A DNA stretch of 28,092 nucleotides, from assembly GCA_905235615.1 (NCBI GenBank), contig CAJOMB010000012.1, positions 9,048-37,139 of the forward strand, written 5' to 3'. Source of the DNA: an uncultured Bacteroidales bacterium (GTDB lineage Bacteria > Bacteroidota > Bacteroidia > Bacteroidales > UBA932). A program made the position numbers and the translations under genes. This document shows, piece by piece, positions 9,298 to 16,262 of the stretch; positions within the stretch are counted from its first letter, which is position 1, and every line of letters starts with the position of its first letter. The notes beneath the pieces are model-generated. The model was not told the DNA's origin. It searched no databases and saw nothing but the letters and a program-made list of their open reading frames with translations.

Positions 9298-10821
9298 TTA
9301 AAAGTCTGGATATAAGGATTTTGCATGGGCGATGGGCGAAGCCATGGTGTTCTCCGTAGCGGTTCTTCCGCCCCACAGCACACCAACCAGCCGGTTTTTG
9401 GAGTCATAAATGGCCGAACCGCTTTGACCGCCAATGGTTTTGTCCCCCTGAAAGGCGAGTTGGTACTCACCCGGTTCCTGTACCAGGTGGAGCTGCCCGG
9501 AGGTGGGCTGTACCATGGTAGAAGTAGACACCTTGCTTTCCTGCAGTCCGGCAGGGAAACCAATGGTATAGTACTGCGCTGTTTTGCTGAGTTTCTTGGT
9601 ATCTACGATAGCGTCTTTGGTGCGGAAATAATCAGCGAAAGCGGGCGTCACCGGATTGTTCAGCTGAAGCAGAGCCATGTCCACATTCTCGTCGGAGGCC
9701 TCCTTGAGAAGCGTCGCCTTGTCCATCTCCGTATATAGCGTGTAATTTCGGCCGGAATAGCCAATGTAGAAGATGGTGGGAACGCTTTCAAGCTCAATGG
9801 AAGAATTCATCATGCGCACAGCAAAAGTATAGGCGTCCTCCGAGCTCAAAGTCCAGTCGTTCGCAGATAAATCGTCGTACACGTATTGAGCCAGCGAAGG
9901 ACGCAGCTTTTCAACTATATTAATCCAGGGCTGAGATTGCTCGCCATTGTTGTAGTGTTTGTCGGCCCAAATGAAATTGGTTACATGCCGATTGGTGAGG
10001 ATATGGCCTTCCTCGGAGATAAAAAAGCCGGTTCCGGAGATGGACACCGTAAAGGCGCCGGTGGGGTTGGTGGTAAGACTATAACCTGAGGAATTATAGG
10101 AAAGATACCATTCACGCCCGGTTCTGGCCTTATAAGGATTGTCGGAAAAATTCACCTTGATAATAAAATCCTGCCGAATAAACACGGTGGCCTTCGCCGG
10201 GTCTATTTGGGTGTCGAAGAGGCCCATTTTGGACAGGCCGATGCCGATTCCCGCCAGGAGAACCACCGCTGCGACGGCCCCCCACACCCAGGCGGGAATC
10301 TTGAACCCGCCCTGAATGGGATTCGGGCATGCTACGCTGCCGCATATTATCTGGTCCCCTGCCTTGATGGGGACATCCTGCCCGGTGGGGATGCGCTGGC
10401 CATTGATGAACGTGCCATTCCGGCTGTGGTCCTGGATGAACCACTTGCCGTTTTTCATTTCCTTGAAGGTGGCATGATAGCGGCTCACGCTGTCTCCGGG
10501 GAGGCAGTAGCGGTTCCGCTGGCTTTTACCAATGCCATAAACGCCTTTCACTTTGGCCGGATCCGGAAGCTGGATGGTGGGAACCTGGCCCCAGTTCAGC
10601 ACCTCCTGGTCAAATTCGATTCTGTCACCCCGGCGCACCGGGACCTCCACATTAGGCTGGATTCGATTGCCCTGCACGTACGTACCATTGGTGCTGTTGC
10701 AGTCAATGAGGAAAATATCACCGTTGTCCATCAAAAGGAGCTCGGCATGATATGAACTGACAAACTCGCTGTTTATACAAATGTTGCAAGACGGGGACTT
10801 GCCTATTGATAAAAGTCTCAT
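9298..10821 (-). CDS. Membrane protease with two cytoplasmic FHA domains and a periplasmic trypsin-like domain
   Basis: A 507-residue fusion. Two FHA domains occupy about 1-75 (GKSPSCNI, SSYHAEL, NSTNGTYVQG) and 93-165 (GIGKSQRNR, VSRYHATF, DHSRNGTFINGQRI). FHA domains bind phosphothreonine; both have GK where the family usually has GR. One membrane helix follows at about 176-197, then an S1/HtrA-like protease domain with the triad visible as His279 in ILTNRHV, Asp381 in NVDMALL, and Ser467 in GGQSGSA. No PDZ domain follows. By the positive-inside rule the FHA part is cytoplasmic and the protease periplasmic, so kinase activity inside could control proteolysis outside. It starts 18 bases after the FHA-coiled-coil gene and lies in the same operon as two kinases and a phosphatase, its likely partners. 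Confidence 0.88.
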   Translation of the reverse strand: MRLLSIGKSPSCNICINSEFVSSYHAELLLMDNGDIFLIDCNSTNGTYVQGNRIQPNVEVPVRRGDRIEFDQEVLNWGQVPTIQLPDPAKVKGVYGIGKSQRNRYCLPGDSVSRYHATFKEMKNGKWFIQDHSRNGTFINGQRIPTGQDVPIKAGDQIICGSVACPNPIQGGFKIPAWVWGAVAAVVLLAGIGIGLSKMGLFDTQIDPAKATVFIRQDFIIKVNFSDNPYKARTGREWYLSYNSSGYSLTTNPTGAFTVSISGTGFFISEEGHILTNRHVTNFIWADKHYNNGEQSQPWINIVEKLRPSLAQYVYDDLSANDWTLSSEDAYTFAVRMMNSSIELESVPTIFYIGYSGRNYTLYTEMDKATLLKEASDENVDMALLQLNNPVTPAFADYFRTKDAIVDTKKLSKTAQYYTIGFPAGLQESKVSTSTMVQPTSGQLHLVQEPGEYQLAFQGDKTIGGQSGSAIYDSKNRLVGVLWGGRTATENTMASPIAHAKSLYPDF

Positions 10822-10839
10822 GGGAAAAGGTTTTTTAGA

Positions 10840-11673
10840 TTAGAAAACGCGGGAGTCTTGTTTTTGTTCGGGTCCTGCGGCCGGTTCCTGCTCCGTTTTG
10901 GCCGGTTTGGCTTTGGCTGCTCCGCTGGCGTCCGGAATGGCCGACAACTGATTGCGGGCCGCATCCAGGTCCGTGCGGACCGCATCCAGCGCAGCGGTAA
11001 AGGCACTTATTTGTGCAGAAAGTTCACTGGCGCGCTGCTCCGTTTTTTCCGAGCCGTCTTCCAGGCTCTGGCGCACGGCGCCCAGACTCTTGGTCAGGCT
11101 TTCCGCATCCAGTTCCGTCACTTTTTTCTCTACCTGTTCCAGCAGGGTTTTAACCGGGGCAATCTTTGCTGCAGGCTTTCGGGCGCATTCCTCCTTGACT
11201 GCATCCAGACTGGTTTTCAGTCCTTCCAGGGCCTTACCGGCCCGTTCCACCTGCGCCTGCAGGGTATCTACCTGGGCGGCCAGTACCTGGCTTGCCGCCA
11301 AGGCGTCGGCGGCCTCTTTGTCCTTTTTAGCTTGTTGCTGCCCCAGGAAATACCAGCAGCCGCAACCGGCAACAGCCAATACTGCAATGATGGCCAGCAC
11401 AATCCACAGTGTGCGTTTCCCGGGATTGGGAATCTTTTTCCAGTCCAGTTCCACCACCTGGGCAAAACTGACCACATCTTCGCGCGTTACGGGAACGGGC
11501 GTTCCGGAACTGATTCGGATGCCATTGATATACGTTCCATTGGAACTGTTGTCGGTAATGGTCATCTTACTGCCGTTCAGCGTAAGCGTAGCATGATTCC
11601 GGCTCACCATTTGCGAGGGATCCGGTATTACAATGTCGCAGGTTTCTTCTCTGCCAATAGTATAGGATTTCAT
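10840..11673 (-). CDS. FHA domain protein with membrane helix and long coiled coil
   Basis: A 277-residue protein. An FHA domain fills residues 1-75 with the conserved GR (7-8), SRNHA (24-28) and NSSNGTYING (42-51), so the phosphothreonine-binding residues look intact. A membrane helix runs from about 88 to 110. From 112 to about 240 the sequence is Ala/Lys/Glu/Leu-rich with heptad-like spacing, predicting a long coiled coil, and the last 30 residues are a Pro/Ala/Lys/Glu-rich tail. The FHA part should be cytoplasmic and the coiled coil periplasmic, where it could reach across to other envelope proteins. It starts 17 bases after the phosphatase gene. The domain order recalls the FHA/kinase/phosphatase control of secretion systems, but no such machinery is present here. 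Confidence 0.85.
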   Translation of the reverse strand: MKSYTIGREETCDIVIPDPSQMVSRNHATLTLNGSKMTITDNSSNGTYINGIRISSGTPVPVTREDVVSFAQVVELDWKKIPNPGKRTLWIVLAIIAVLAVAGCGCWYFLGQQQAKKDKEAADALAASQVLAAQVDTLQAQVERAGKALEGLKTSLDAVKEECARKPAAKIAPVKTLLEQVEKKVTELDAESLTKSLGAVRQSLEDGSEKTEQRASELSAQISAFTAALDAVRTDLDAARNQLSAIPDASGAAKAKPAKTEQEPAAGPEQKQDSRVF

Positions 11674-11690
11674 AGGCTTATGGATTTATT

Positions 11691-12527
11691 CTAATGAAAC
11701 AGGAAAGAGAAAAAGCTCTTTTTCTCCTGGAAAATGGAATCTTTGGTGGTCTGGACCAGGGAAGCACTCAGGTTATCGTGATGTCCTCCCTGCCGTTCCC
11801 CTTCTCCATTCACATACATGGCCAGGCTTTCCGTCACCACCTTGGGATGACGGCGCTGGGTGATGCGGTGAAGGAGTTCTTTTTCAGGCAGGACACCCCA
11901 AATGCCGTCCGTGCACTGGAAAAAGCGGTCCCCCTTTTTATAAGAAAGGTCCTTTGCCTCCACGTCCAGTTCCTCTTTCAGGCCCACCGCCCGCAGGATA
12001 ATATTGGACTGGGCCGACAAACGGGCCTGTTCCTCGGTAATAACCTTGTTCCTGACCATCTCGAACACCATGGAGTGATCGAAGGTGCGAAACACTTTTT
12101 TGCGGCCCCGCAACTGATAAATGCGGCTGTCTCCCACATGGGCGACGCTGGCCTTGGTCTCGTTGATCAGAAGCGCCGTCACCGTGGTGCCCATGCCCTT
12201 GAGCTCGGGATGTTCCACCGTATAAGCCAGCAACTGCCGGTTGGCGTACTGGATGGCCTTGATGAGCACCAGGCGGTTCTCATCGGCAATATCATTGTCA
12301 CTGGTAGGACGGGAGACATATTCGGTAATGGCCTGTACCGCCATGCGGGAAGCCGTGGCGCCGCCGGCCATGCCGCCCATGCCGTCACAGACCAGCACCA
12401 GCAAGCCCCGGTCCGTTTCCGTAATTCCGCAGGAATCCTGGTTTTCCTCGCGGCCGCCGATATAGCTGACCACGTTATTGGGAAAAAGCCGGTTTGCCAA
12501 GGAGTAACTTTCTATTTCGCCGTTCAT
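11691..12527 (-). CDS. PP2C-family Ser/Thr protein phosphatase
   Basis: About 278 residues from ATG 12527; a longer frame to 12575 would run into the upstream kinase gene, and the family normally begins shortly before the REENQD motif. Metal-binding and catalytic motifs are all present: REENQD (26-31), DGMGG (48-52), GMGTTVTALL, VAHVGDSRIY, NIILRAVG, CTDGIWG and GGHHDNLS. It is soluble, like PrpC/PppA/Stp1, and dephosphorylates phospho-Ser/Thr. The C-terminal phenylalanine-rich tail (KKSFFSFLFH) is unusual and might attach it to the membrane or a partner. It starts 10 bases after the stop of the second kinase, so the enzyme probably reverses phosphorylation by the two kinases of the operon. 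Confidence 0.92.
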   Translation of the reverse strand: MNGEIESYSLANRLFPNNVVSYIGGREENQDSCGITETDRGLLVLVCDGMGGMAGGATASRMAVQAITEYVSRPTSDNDIADENRLVLIKAIQYANRQLLAYTVEHPELKGMGTTVTALLINETKASVAHVGDSRIYQLRGRKKVFRTFDHSMVFEMVRNKVITEEQARLSAQSNIILRAVGLKEELDVEAKDLSYKKGDRFFQCTDGIWGVLPEKELLHRITQRRHPKVVTESLAMYVNGEGERQGGHHDNLSASLVQTTKDSIFQEKKSFFSFLFH

Positions 12528-12537
12528 GACACTGGGT

Positions 12538-13518
12538 TTAAAGAATGAGCAGTAAAACAAAAGAGATGATGACAAGGGCAGCAGCAGCCCCCATCAGCCA
12601 CCACCACCAGGGGGTGGCGTCGGATTCCAGGGCGCCGTCTATGGCATATTTGAAGTCCAGGGCGGTCTGATACCGGTTTCCGGGATCCTTGTCCGTCGCC
12701 TTCCAAATTACGGGAAGCAGTTTTTTATACTTTTTGGGCAGGGCCGATATGGCCGGGAGCCGCTTGGTCATTTGGTTCACCAGGATTTGGGCCTCCGTAT
12801 CGGCATCAAAGGGATGGTCTCCGTTCAGAAGGACATACATGGTCATTCCCAGGGAATAGATGTCACTGGCCGGCGTGGCTTGCACCTGCATTTTATCCCG
12901 CATGATTTGCTCCGGAGAGGCGTAAAGCGGCGTGCCTACAAAACCATTTGAGGTATATTTGTTGGCACTGCTCACCCGGGCGATGCCCAGGTCCATCAAG
13001 ATGGCGCGGCGCTGGGAGTCCACCATGATGTTGGACGGTTTTATGTCCCGGTGAACCACCCCTTTGGAGTGCAGATAATCCAGTGCATTGAGAATCTCTC
13101 CCATCAGGGTACAGACGAGACTCACCCGTTCCTCCCCTTCATAGCCGGAAATGTACTTGTCTATATTCACGCCATCCACATAATTGCTCACCACCCAGAC
13201 ATGCCAGTATCCTTCCTCGTCCTCATACATGCAGCTGCCTTTCATCTGCACGATGTTGGGATGGCTGTACGCCAGGGATGCCTCCAGCCGGGAGCGTTCC
13301 CGGATAGAAGTCTCGTTGGCATAGCGGTCGAACAGCTGCTTGACAGCAACCTTCTCGTTGGTATCGTAATCGTATCCCAGAAAGACTTTGCCCATGGCAC
13401 CCGCACCCAACGCATTTTGGTCGGGATTGTAATAGTACCATTTCCAGCCTCTGTTATCTACGGCAATGTACACATTGGGGTCGTCATCGAACACCCTTAC
13501 CGGGGTTTCCTGTTCCAT
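12538..13518 (-). CDS. Tail-anchored Hanks-type Ser/Thr protein kinase
   Basis: A 326-residue kinase. Visible motifs: glycine loop LGAGAMGKVF (37-46), Lys60 in VAVK, HRDIKPSN (156-163), DLG at 176-178 instead of DFG, GTPLYASPEQ (195-204), and SDIYSLGM. All catalytic residues are present, so it should be active; DLG is a tolerated variation. A four-tryptophan patch and the hydrophobic stretch 304-326 end the protein, so it is a tail-anchored inner-membrane enzyme with the kinase facing the cytoplasm and nothing outside. No PASTA or other sensor domain is present. An N-terminal stretch (10-32) with WKWYYY before the glycine loop may be a docking element. It follows the larger kinase by six bases. 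Confidence 0.92.
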   Translation of the reverse strand: MEQETPVRVFDDDPNVYIAVDNRGWKWYYYNPDQNALGAGAMGKVFLGYDYDTNEKVAVKQLFDRYANETSIRERSRLEASLAYSHPNIVQMKGSCMYEDEEGYWHVWVVSNYVDGVNIDKYISGYEGEERVSLVCTLMGEILNALDYLHSKGVVHRDIKPSNIMVDSQRRAILMDLGIARVSSANKYTSNGFVGTPLYASPEQIMRDKMQVQATPASDIYSLGMTMYVLLNGDHPFDADTEAQILVNQMTKRLPAISALPKKYKKLLPVIWKATDKDPGNRYQTALDFKYAIDGALESDATPWWWWLMGAAAALVIISFVLLLIL

Positions 13519-13524
13519 AAATAA

Positions 13525-15081
13525 TTATTCGCTTGCCGATTCCGGCAAAATAAAGTTCTTGGCTGTGGGATACAGTTCCTGTACACGGGCCTTCACCATG
13601 GCGGGGAACTGGGCAGGCGTCCACTGCGTATCCTTATCTGTTTCTTGCAGTTTGTCCAGCGCCATACAGGCGAGCGCATAGGCCAAGCGGCGAGACGATA
13701 TCGTGTTGTAATCTTTCATGTATGCTGCGCCTACCTTCTGCTGACGAACCGTACTCTCCCAGAAGGCTTTTGCCCTGGCGTCCGGGGCCTGTCTCTCATA
13801 GATGAGTGACAGGGCATACAGCGCGGCCGGCGAATCCGGGTTTTGCTCCAGTGCAGCCCAAAGATCCGGCAGAGAGCTATCCAGCGTAGCGGAAACGTCC
13901 ACCTTGGGATGCTCCGGGACCACATCATCTTTCTGCACGGCGGGTTTGGGCTTTTCTATCCGGATGGTATCGGCACTCAGCAGTTTGTCCTTGTTCCAGA
14001 TTCTTTCCACCCGGGTAAACTCATCCAGAGACACTACCTCCTTCCGGAGGTCTTCCGTGCCGCTGCATTTACGGACAAACAGTACGGAGAACAGCATCAG
14101 GGCCACCACACCGGTGCCGGCACCCACAAACGGGACCCAGCGAGGAGCCGGTTCCGGTCCGTCCAATGCTGCACGCATGGCCGACGCAGAGGCAAAGCGC
14201 TTTGTCTGCTGCTTCTCCAGGGCTTTTTCCACTATGGCGCGGTATTTCCGGGAATGGATGGAAGACACAGACGGCTTCTTCTCCAGCTGCCCCTTCATAA
14301 TCTCGAAGCGGTTTCCTTCAAAGGGCAGATGGCCCGTGAGCAAACGGTAGAAAAGAACACCTATAGAATATATATCGGTGGTGAAATTCTGTACGGAGAC
14401 TTTGCCGGAAATGAGTTCCGGAGCCGCAAATTCCACCTTGCCAACAAAGGAGCCTTCGTCGGATGGGGCATCTGTGCCTTTGTTGAGTTCCTCCACCTGA
14501 GTGGCAATGCCAAAATCGATGAGTTTGATTTTGCCATCGGCCGTGACCATGATGTTGGAAGGGTCTATGTCCCGGTGCAGGTAGCCGGCGTCATGCATGG
14601 CCACAATGGCCGACAAGACATTTTTGATAATGTATGTCGCCGTTTGTCCGGGGTCTTTCCTGAGGCGCTCGCCCAGGTCTTTGGCAAAGTGAATCTCCTC
14701 TGAACGGTAGTCTGTATATCGGCCTTCCAGAACGTGGTCCAGGGTAACGCCGGAGAGGAATTCACTCACCACATACAGCCGCTTTTTGACGAATCCGAGA
14801 CGGCGGTCCTCCAACTCCACGCAACCCATCATTTCCACCAGGTTGTCGTTCCGCAGCTGGATGGACGACTCCCGGTAGGCCCGTTCCACCACCTCCCGGG
14901 TGCTCTCGGGGTCTCCGCCAATCTGGACTTCCTTGATGGCCACCTCGCGGTATGCGCCCGTGTGTTCATCAACCATGCGTCCACGGTACACGACCCCCAT
15001 GCCGCCCTCACCTATGCGGTCGGAACGGTCGAACTCATAATAAAAATGGTTCTGTATCTCGTACGCGCCCTGGATTTTCAT
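13525..15081 (-). CDS. Transmembrane Hanks-type Ser/Thr protein kinase with periplasmic C-terminal domain
   Basis: A 518-residue kinase. The domain at 15-305 has GEGGMGVV (24-31), Lys50 in VAIK, HRDIDPSN (169-176), DFG (189-191), APE (220-222) and TDIYSIG. The catalytic loop has Asp173 where Ser/Thr kinases normally have Lys (HRDxKPxN), which may lower activity or change specificity. A membrane helix lies at about 318-337. The remaining 180 residues are outside the membrane and include an alpha-helical, TPR-like part (LPDLWAALEQNPDSPAALYALSLIYERQAPDARAKAFW is broken here as a helix pair near 405-450). That domain may sense envelope state. The gene starts 15 bases after the FHA gene and precedes the second kinase by six bases. 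Confidence 0.9.
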   Translation of the reverse strand: MKIQGAYEIQNHFYYEFDRSDRIGEGGMGVVYRGRMVDEHTGAYREVAIKEVQIGGDPESTREVVERAYRESSIQLRNDNLVEMMGCVELEDRRLGFVKKRLYVVSEFLSGVTLDHVLEGRYTDYRSEEIHFAKDLGERLRKDPGQTATYIIKNVLSAIVAMHDAGYLHRDIDPSNIMVTADGKIKLIDFGIATQVEELNKGTDAPSDEGSFVGKVEFAAPELISGKVSVQNFTTDIYSIGVLFYRLLTGHLPFEGNRFEIMKGQLEKKPSVSSIHSRKYRAIVEKALEKQQTKRFASASAMRAALDGPEPAPRWVPFVGAGTGVVALMLFSVLFVRKCSGTEDLRKEVVSLDEFTRVERIWNKDKLLSADTIRIEKPKPAVQKDDVVPEHPKVDVSATLDSSLPDLWAALEQNPDSPAALYALSLIYERQAPDARAKAFWESTVRQQKVGAAYMKDYNTISSRRLAYALACMALDKLQETDKDTQWTPAQFPAMVKARVQELYPTAKNFILPESASE

Positions 15082-15096
15082 GGCCGCAGCGTGCTA

Positions 15097-15729
15097 TTAA
15101 CGAGGAACGGTGCCGCCACCGGGGGTGTTGTCTCCCCCGTCCATGGAACGGGTGCGGTCTGAAGCACTGCCCGGAGCCGGGTTGGAGAAACGGGCACTGG
15201 TACCGCCGGCAGGACCCGTGAAAATACGCGGGTTCACCGGACGGGCCGATTTCTGTTCCACCTCCACAAAGTTCTCGGCCTGCTTGATACCGCATGCATT
15301 GGCATCCACCAGGATGAACAGCAGTTCATAGGCCTTGCCAATCTTGATGATATCCATGTTCTTGCAACCCACCACGTCAAAATGGGCGCTCTTCCCGTTC
15401 ACTTTTACACCGTGGGTGGAGCCGTTGTCCTTTACGCCAGCATACACTTCCCCGTCATCTTCCTGATGAATGATAAGCGTGGCATGTTCACCGGAAACGG
15501 TTCCCTCCGCCAGAACCACATCGCAGGAAGAATCCCGGCCGATGGTGTTGGGTCCCAGATACAGGGGCCAGAACTCGCCAAAAGAGGTACGGGAAACTGA
15601 ATAGAGAAAGCCCAGAACCGGCTTGTCCGGAGTGTCGGATACTTTAGAGGATTTACGTACCGGGGATTCACTGGATTCTTTGGACGGGCCAGCGCCGTCC
15701 ATACCGGGGACATAAGTTTTATCTGCCAT
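15097..15729 (-). CDS. Soluble FHA domain protein, first gene of the operon
   Basis: A 210-residue protein without signal or membrane segments. Residues 1-38 are rich in Ser, Thr and Pro and could be phosphorylated by the kinases next door. The FHA domain (about 40-140) has GRDSSCDVVL (64-73), SGEHA (79-83) and DNGSTHGVKVNG (101-112), with the usual Gly, Arg, Ser, His and Asn binding residues. The C-terminal 60 residues are Pro/Gly/Arg-rich and look disordered. It probably recruits phosphorylated partners or is itself a kinase substrate, as GarA and TssK-associated Fha are in other systems. It is the promoter-proximal gene, about 255 bases after a promoter, with a strongly structured leader between them. 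Confidence 0.85.
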   Translation of the reverse strand: MADKTYVPGMDGAGPSKESSESPVRKSSKVSDTPDKPVLGFLYSVSRTSFGEFWPLYLGPNTIGRDSSCDVVLAEGTVSGEHATLIIHQEDDGEVYAGVKDNGSTHGVKVNGKSAHFDVVGCKNMDIIKIGKAYELLFILVDANACGIKQAENFVEVEQKSARPVNPRIFTGPAGGTSARFSNPAPGSASDRTRSMDGGDNTPGGGTVPR

Positions 15730-15776
15730 AAGATCAAGTATTTAAATTGTTTCATTCTTATGGACTTACGCTGAAA

Positions 15777-15813
15777 CCGGAACAAGAAAAAGTGGACTTC
15801 TTCTTGTTACCGG
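15777..15813 (-). repeat. Hairpin in operon leader
   Basis: CCGGAACAAGAA at 15777-15788 pairs with TTCTTGTTACCGG at 15801-15813 (one unpaired A), leaving a short loop. It lies about 50 bases before the start codon of the FHA gene on the minus strand and immediately next to the larger hairpin. Confidence 0.8.
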
Positions 15814-15943
15814 CTTCTTGAGGTTTTCGACGACCCGTGGCACCAATAATAGAATAAAGCCCACGTAAGCTACAGGTAGCTACGTGAGCGTTAGACTTTA
15901 TTCTTTGTGCCACTTCTTTGTTAAAGTCGAAATTTCAAGAAGC
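15813..15943 (-). repeat. 131-base nested inverted repeat in operon leader
   Basis: Paired arms, from outside to inside: CTTCTTGA (15814-15821) with TCAAGAAG (15935-15942), extended by a near-match around TTTCGA/TCGAAA; GTGGCAC (15837-15843) with GTGCCAC (15907-15913); AGAATAAAG (15851-15859) with CTTTATTCT (15896-15904); and at the tip CACGTA (15862-15867) and GCTAC (15869-15873) with GTAGC (15876-15880) and TACGTG (15881-15886), loop AG. Four independent nested arms make a chance arrangement very unlikely. In RNA from the upstream promoter it would form a long interrupted stem. Confidence 0.88.
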
Positions 15944-15991
15944 ACGAAAAAAGTTTACGCTGCGTATGTCTTTTTGGATATAAATCCACGA

Positions 15992-16022
15992 CAAATATAG
16001 AAAAAAATATTGAAGGAACAAA
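15992..16022 (-). promoter_or_regulatory. Bacteroidota-type promoter of the FHA/kinase operon
   Basis: On the minus strand TTTG (16022-16019), a 19-base spacer, and TATATTTG (15999-15992) match the phylum consensus. Transcription should begin near 15985, giving a leader of about 255 bases before the FHA start codon at 15729. I see no comparable promoter nearer to that gene. Confidence 0.72.
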
Positions 16023-16087
16023 TAATAAAGGGGTTTTGTGCCCTGTATATCGGCATTTCAGAAATAATTTAAACCTTTATAAAAGTT

Positions 16088-16225
16088 GTGGACAAACGAT
16101 TCATAGATGGCCATGCGCAGGTAATCAAAAAGTACTACGCGTTCCTGCGCCGTCCGCAGCAGGTGATAGAGTCCATGGAGCTCTCGGAGCCCAAACGCTT
16201 CAAATACAAGAAGTTGATGGAGTAA
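16088..16225 (+). pseudogene. Chimeric fragment: PolA-like N-terminus joined to EttA C-terminus
   Basis: An open frame of 45 codons from GTG 16088 to TAA 16225, with an in-frame stop at 16070. Residues 5-23 (FIDGHAQVIKKYYAFLRRP) match the N-terminus of the PolA encoded 2.2 kb downstream at about 15 of 18 aligned positions (IDGHA, V, K, YYAFLRRP). The two DNA segments differ mainly at third codon positions, so they are not a recent copy. Ten unassigned residues (QQVIESMELS) follow, then SEPKRFKYKKLME, encoded by the perfect 43-bp repeat of the ettA end. No promoter or ribosome-binding site is evident. It may be a remnant of a second polA-like gene joined to a copy of the ettA end, an assembly chimera, or a small protein; remnant seems likeliest. 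Confidence 0.6.
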
Positions 16226-16227
16226 TT
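16185..16227 (+). repeat. 43-bp perfect direct repeat, copy 2
   Basis: Identical to 3565-3607, the 3' end of ettA including its stop codon and two bases beyond. Here it terminates the chimeric open frame at 16088-16225. Confidence 0.95.
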
Positions 16228-16262
16228 ACGCCCTGAACAAATCCCGCACGGGAAGAGATGGT

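Larger units (their letters stand above)
15730..16262. other. 533-base gene-poor region: operon leader, promoter and chimeric fragment
   Basis: This spacer holds, from left to right, the structured leader of the minus-strand operon (hairpins at 15777-15813 and 15813-15943), its promoter (15992-16022), an AT-rich stretch, and the plus-strand polA/ettA-like open frame (16088-16225). Apart from that open frame I see no gene or tRNA in it. An 8-base direct repeat TTACGCTG occurs at 15766-15773 and 15955-15962 on either side of the hairpins. Confidence 0.8.

Noticed and set aside
7718..15729. Type VI secretion regulation (PpkA/PppA/Fha) as an explanation of the operon
   Set aside because: Kinase, phosphatase and FHA parts agree, but no Tss sheath, Hcp, VgrG, ClpV or membrane-complex gene is present in the window.
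15813..15943. tRNA, tmRNA or CRISPR origin of the leader hairpin
   Set aside because: No CCA-end acceptor, T-loop or tag-peptide pattern and no repeated units with spacers; the fold is one nested hairpin.
15766..15962. TTACGCTG pair as a mobile element target duplication
   Set aside because: Eight bases over this distance can occur by chance and the inner ends do not form matching terminal repeats; kept only as a remark in the leader finding.
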